From Sphingobacteriales bacterium UTBCD1 (GTDB lineage: Bacteria; Bacteroidota; Bacteroidia; Chitinophagales; Chitinophagaceae), in contig MWTC01000025.1 in assembly GCA_002066995.1 (NCBI GenBank), positions 1 through 36,015 of the forward strand: a stretch of DNA of 36,015 bases. Direction: 5' to 3'. Positions 33,290-36,015 of the stretch are shown here, in pieces. The notes beneath the pieces are model-generated. The model saw only the letters and a list, made by a program, of their open reading frames with translations, was not told the DNA's origin and ran no database searches. How positions within the stretch are numbered: position 1 is the stretch's first letter; each line of letters opens with the position of its first letter. Both the position numbers and the translations under genes were made by a program.

Positions 33290-35893
33290 ATGACAAAAGG
33301 AAGAAAAACAACTAAAACAACTGCTCACCTGCCTGCCGGCAAGGCAGGAAAAACTATTGAGCAATACGAGCATAAAGACAAGCAACGTGTAAACAATCCA
33401 CCTGTTGGACTGGTAGATGCGCACACCGATAACGGCGGCTTTAAAAAGAAAACCTACCAATACGACCCGCACCTTGACCCGCAACTGCAATGGGCTGGTA
33501 AAGCCGAACATACCAGTTTTGATGTGCCGACGGTGAGCCTGCATGTGCATGAACGCATAGACCCCAGGCGCGTTATTGAAACAGTAAAAAAAGAGGAAAA
33601 AGAAGTACCGGTGCAAATGAGTTTGTTTGAGGAGCAAAAGAAACCTTTGCGGGAAGCCATAGAATTTTACAAGCACAAAGAAAACTGGAGCAACCGGCTG
33701 ATTGCAGGCGACAGCCTTCTGGTGATGAACAGTCTGTTGGAAAAAGAAGGCATGGGCGGCAAGGTGCAGATGGTATATTTTGACCCACCGTATGGCATTA
33801 AATACGGCAGCAATTTTCAGCCCTTTGTGAACAAGCGGGATGTGAAAGACGGAAAGGATGATGATTTAACCGCTGAACCTGAAATGATTAAGGCGTTTAG
33901 AGATACCTGGGAATTAGGCATACATTCTTACCTGACTTATTTGCGCGACCGGCTTTTATTGGCAAGAGAACTTTTGCACGAAAGCGGTAGTGTGTTTGTG
34001 CAGATTAGTGATGAAAATGTGCATCATGTAAGGGAGATAATGGATGAGGTTTTTGGAAGTGAGAATTTTGTAAGTATTATTCCTTTTGTAACTACAAGCA
34101 GTCAAACAAGCCAATTGTTACCGACAGTTAGCGATTTTATAATTTGGTATTCAAAAAATAAACCTGCAATAAAATTCAGGCAGTTGTACTTAGATAAAGA
34201 ATTAGGTGGTGCTGCAAGTTCAAAATACAATAAAGTTTTATTGAAAAATGGAGAGGTAAAAAGCCTTAGTGTTGTGTTGGATGAAAATGGAAATCAATTA
34301 CCAGCCGGAGCAAAAGTTTTCCGCCTCGATACAATTACTTCACAAAGCGGAGGGGATAATAGTAGTTTTGATGTTGAATTTAATGGCAAAAAGTACAAAC
34401 CGCGAAGTGGTTATTGGAAGACTAATGCTGAAGGATTTAAAAACTTAATTTCCAAGAATAGACTTGCAGTTGAAGGAAGTTCGTTGGCTTATATTCGGTT
34501 CATTGATGATTTTCCGGCTTTCCCCTTAACTAATATCTGGACTGATTTCGCAAGTGTACAAAGTAGAAGTGATCCTAAAGTTTATGTCGTACAAACTGCA
34601 ACTAAAACCATCCAACGCTGCTTGCTCATGGTCACAGATCCAAGTGATTTGGCATTAGATATTACATGCGGCAGCGGTACAACCGCTTACGTTGCTGAGA
34701 ATTGGGGCAGAAGATGGATTACCTGTGATACCTCCAGAGTAGCAACCGCACTTGCCAAACAAAGATTAATGACAGCCAACTTTGATTATTTTCAGTTGGC
34801 ATATCCCAATGAAGGTGTGGGCAGCGGCTTTACATACAAAACAGTGCCGCATATTACTTTAAAGAGTATTGCCAATAATGAACCTGCGCCTACCGAAACC
34901 CTTTACGACCAGCCTTTCATTGACAACAAGCGAACAAGAGTAACCGGTCCTTTCACCGTTGAAGCCGTTCCATCCCCCATTGCCAAATCGTTTGAAGAGG
35001 TTGACAGTGAGATTGCTTCGCCGGAGGCTCGCCATGACGTTTCAAGAAGCGGTGAAACCTTGCGACAAGACGAATGGCGAAATGAATTGCTTCGTGCAGG
35101 CGTGAGAGCCAAGGGCGGTAAACTCATTGAGTTTACAAGAGTAGAGCCTTTAAACGGAACACGCTTTTTGCAGGCAGAAGCAGAAACCAAAGTAGAAACC
35201 GGGAATAAAAACCTGTTTGATAAAAACCAGCCCACTTTATTAGAGCAACCGAAACGAGTAGTAGTTTGCTTCGGTCCCGAACATGCTCCCTTAGAACAAC
35301 GCATGGTAGAACTGGCTTTGGAAGAAGCCATGCATCTAAAACCAAAGCCGGAAATTATTTTATTTTGTGCGTTCCAGTTTGATGCAGAAGCATCGAAAGA
35401 TATTGAAGAAACCAATTGGCCGGGCGTTACCCTGCTCAAAGCCCAGATGAATGCCGACCTGCTGACAGACGATTTAAAAAAGAAACGCAGCAGCAACGAA
35501 AGTTTTTGGCTCATTGGCCAGCCCGATGTGCAAATCAAAGAAATAAAATCGGGAGCAGGTAAAGGCAAATTCACGGTTGAAGTAAACGGTTTTGATTACT
35601 ACAACCCGAAAACAGGAACAGTAGAAAGTGGTGGTAAAAGCGATATTGCCATGTGGATGCTCGACCATGATTATGATGGCAGAAGTTTATTTCCATCACA
35701 AGTATTTTTCCCCATGGCAGGCGCCAAAGAGGGATGGACAACCTTAGCCAAAAATCTGAAAGCCGAAATTGACGAAGAAAAAATAGAAGCCTTTGGCGGA
35801 ACGGTATCGCTTCCTTTTAAAGCAGGCAAAAATGTGGCGGTAAAAATTATTGATGCCAGAGGAATTGAATCATTAAAAATTATCCGTTTGTGA
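33290..35893 (+). CDS. Type III-like adenine DNA methyltransferase (Mod)
   Basis: An 867-residue beta-class amino-methyltransferase. The catalytic motif IV is DPPYGIKYG (Asp165-Tyr168), and the later AdoMet-binding motif I is DITCGSGTTAYVAENW (Gly461-Thr464). The order (IV before I) is that of beta-class Mod proteins, and the target-recognition region lies between, about residues 210-440. Downstream of motif I come a family-specific RSGETLRQ segment and an end with PSQVFFPMAGAKEGW. The protein probably transfers a methyl group to an adenine N6 in a specific site and pairs with a Res helicase-nuclease, which is not seen in this window. Two apparent in-frame repeat insertions alter its N-terminus and its middle (33328-33348, 35009-35039). 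A new ORF starts one base after its stop. Confidence 0.88.
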   Translation: MTKGRKTTKTTAHLPAGKAGKTIEQYEHKDKQRVNNPPVGLVDAHTDNGGFKKKTYQYDPHLDPQLQWAGKAEHTSFDVPTVSLHVHERIDPRRVIETVKKEEKEVPVQMSLFEEQKKPLREAIEFYKHKENWSNRLIAGDSLLVMNSLLEKEGMGGKVQMVYFDPPYGIKYGSNFQPFVNKRDVKDGKDDDLTAEPEMIKAFRDTWELGIHSYLTYLRDRLLLARELLHESGSVFVQISDENVHHVREIMDEVFGSENFVSIIPFVTTSSQTSQLLPTVSDFIIWYSKNKPAIKFRQLYLDKELGGAASSKYNKVLLKNGEVKSLSVVLDENGNQLPAGAKVFRLDTITSQSGGDNSSFDVEFNGKKYKPRSGYWKTNAEGFKNLISKNRLAVEGSSLAYIRFIDDFPAFPLTNIWTDFASVQSRSDPKVYVVQTATKTIQRCLLMVTDPSDLALDITCGSGTTAYVAENWGRRWITCDTSRVATALAKQRLMTANFDYFQLAYPNEGVGSGFTYKTVPHITLKSIANNEPAPTETLYDQPFIDNKRTRVTGPFTVEAVPSPIAKSFEEVDSEIASPEARHDVSRSGETLRQDEWRNELLRAGVRAKGGKLIEFTRVEPLNGTRFLQAEAETKVETGNKNLFDKNQPTLLEQPKRVVVCFGPEHAPLEQRMVELALEEAMHLKPKPEIILFCAFQFDAEASKDIEETNWPGVTLLKAQMNADLLTDDLKKKRSSNESFWLIGQPDVQIKEIKSGAGKGKFTVEVNGFDYYNPKTGTVESGGKSDIAMWMLDHDYDGRSLFPSQVFFPMAGAKEGWTTLAKNLKAEIDEEKIEAFGGTVSLPFKAGKNVAVKIIDARGIESLKIIRL
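33328..33348. repeat. Short palindromic element in frame in the Mod N-terminus
   Basis: The arms CCTGCC and GGCAGG are separated by a GC-rich centre, and a further CCTG lies upstream. It is coded as residues 13-20 (HLPAGKAG), in a position where the rest of the N-terminus is Lys/Thr-rich. The pattern CTGCCTGCCGGCA..GGCAGG resembles widely dispersed palindromic repeats in Bacteroidota that produce LPAGKAG/LPAGRQ-type peptides. That comparison is from memory and unverified. Confidence 0.55.
35009..35039. repeat. Dispersed-repeat-like element in frame in the middle of Mod
   Basis: Read on the minus strand, the element begins CGTCATGGCGAG and ends GCGAAGCAATCTC. It resembles the common bacterial dispersed repeat of the form CGTCATTGCGAGG..GCGAAGCAATCTC. 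It codes about residues 574-584 (EIASPEARHDV), directly before the family-conserved RSGETLRQ. A short GCC-GGA-GGC hairpin is at its centre. Boundaries are approximate. Confidence 0.5.
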
Positions 35894-35894
35894 T

Positions 35895-36015
35895 ATGAAG
35901 AAAAACAAAATTGACCACTGGATTAATTATGGCGAATCCGCCACAATTAGAAATTCTTATTACTCAGAATTCGGGGTAATTAACAGCATCGAGTTCGATG
36001 CCTGTAATAATTATT
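35895..36015 (+). CDS. Partial ORF of unknown function, runs off window end
   Basis: ATG at 35895 follows the mod stop by one base, so it is probably cotranscribed and translationally coupled. Only the first 40 codons lie in the window. The start reads MKKNKIDHWINYGESATIRN and continues with YYSEFGVINSIEF. It has no signal peptide and I recognise no family from this. Given the position, it could be an accessory gene of the restriction-modification unit; a res gene often follows a mod gene, but this N-terminus does not look like a Res helicase start. Confidence 0.6.
   Translation, partial: MKKNKIDHWINYGESATIRNSYYSEFGVINSIEFDACNNY

Noticed and set aside
35061-35094. Possible second arm of the Mod repeat element, with an ATGGCG and a TTGCTTCG like the first arm
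   Set aside because: The residues it codes (RQDEWRNELLRAG) match, as far as I recall, the native family segment that follows RSGETLRQ, so the similarity is more likely chance. Only 35009-35039 is kept.
34903-35574. 223-codon minus-strand ORF opposite mod
   Set aside because: It is antisense to the family-conserved 3' part of the methyltransferase and has Ser/Leu-rich, non-protein-like composition. A shadow ORF.

Overview
The window looks like chromosome of a Bacteroidota bacterium, most probably a Chitinophagaceae-type member of the Sphingobacteriia/Chitinophagia side. The grounds are promoter-like TAnnTTTG (-7) boxes instead of sigma70 boxes, few Shine-Dalgarno sites, many 'AQ'-ending signal peptides and SC-type lipoboxes, and Bacteroidota-typical families (HYC_CC_PP proteins, putative porin, DUF5009, DUF2279, DUF6263-like). 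No rRNA, tRNA, CRISPR array or intact insertion sequence was seen.

Region 1 (about 95-11265) is a peptide/amide metabolism neighbourhood. On the plus strand it holds an ATP-grasp ligase, a YbdK-type carboxylate-amine ligase (GCS2 family), a class I glutamine amidotransferase and a second, apparently circularly permuted ATP-grasp protein. Among them lie a cytoplasmic esterase with an EF-hand-like loop and three exported hydrolases (prolyl-iminopeptidase-like lipoprotein, amidase, YtcJ-like amidohydrolase lipoprotein). Three predicted ATP-dependent C-N ligases close to four hydrolases suggests a pathway making, trimming or salvaging an unknown small peptide or amide. This is the best candidate for an undescribed system here.

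Region 2 (11322-12743) carries two exported proteins: a rhodanese-like protein with a cysteine-rich active loop and a DUF6263-like protein.

Region 3 (12819-31498, all minus strand) is a heavy-metal efflux and copper-handling island. It has a czc-type set (czcB, czcA, a DUF2279 gene, czcC), a small exported protein of unknown function, and a cus-type set (split cusA, cusC, two adaptors carrying heavy-metal-binding domains). Upstream are two paralogous HYC_CC_PP cysteine-rich proteins, a TlpA-like thioredoxin, an exported HMA-domain protein and a putative porin. TM4 motifs suggest that one pump is of the Zn/Co/Cd type and the other of the Cu/Ag type. The cusA reading frame is broken by a single in-frame TAA, followed two codons later by an ATG. 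No metal-responsive regulator gene is visible.

Region 4 (31747-36015, plus strand) has a DUF5009/HGSNAT-like membrane protein, a 361-base AT-rich gap, and a type III-like DNA methyltransferase (Mod). The Mod gene appears to have two different short dispersed-repeat-like palindromic elements inserted in frame. A new ORF starts one base after it and runs off the window.
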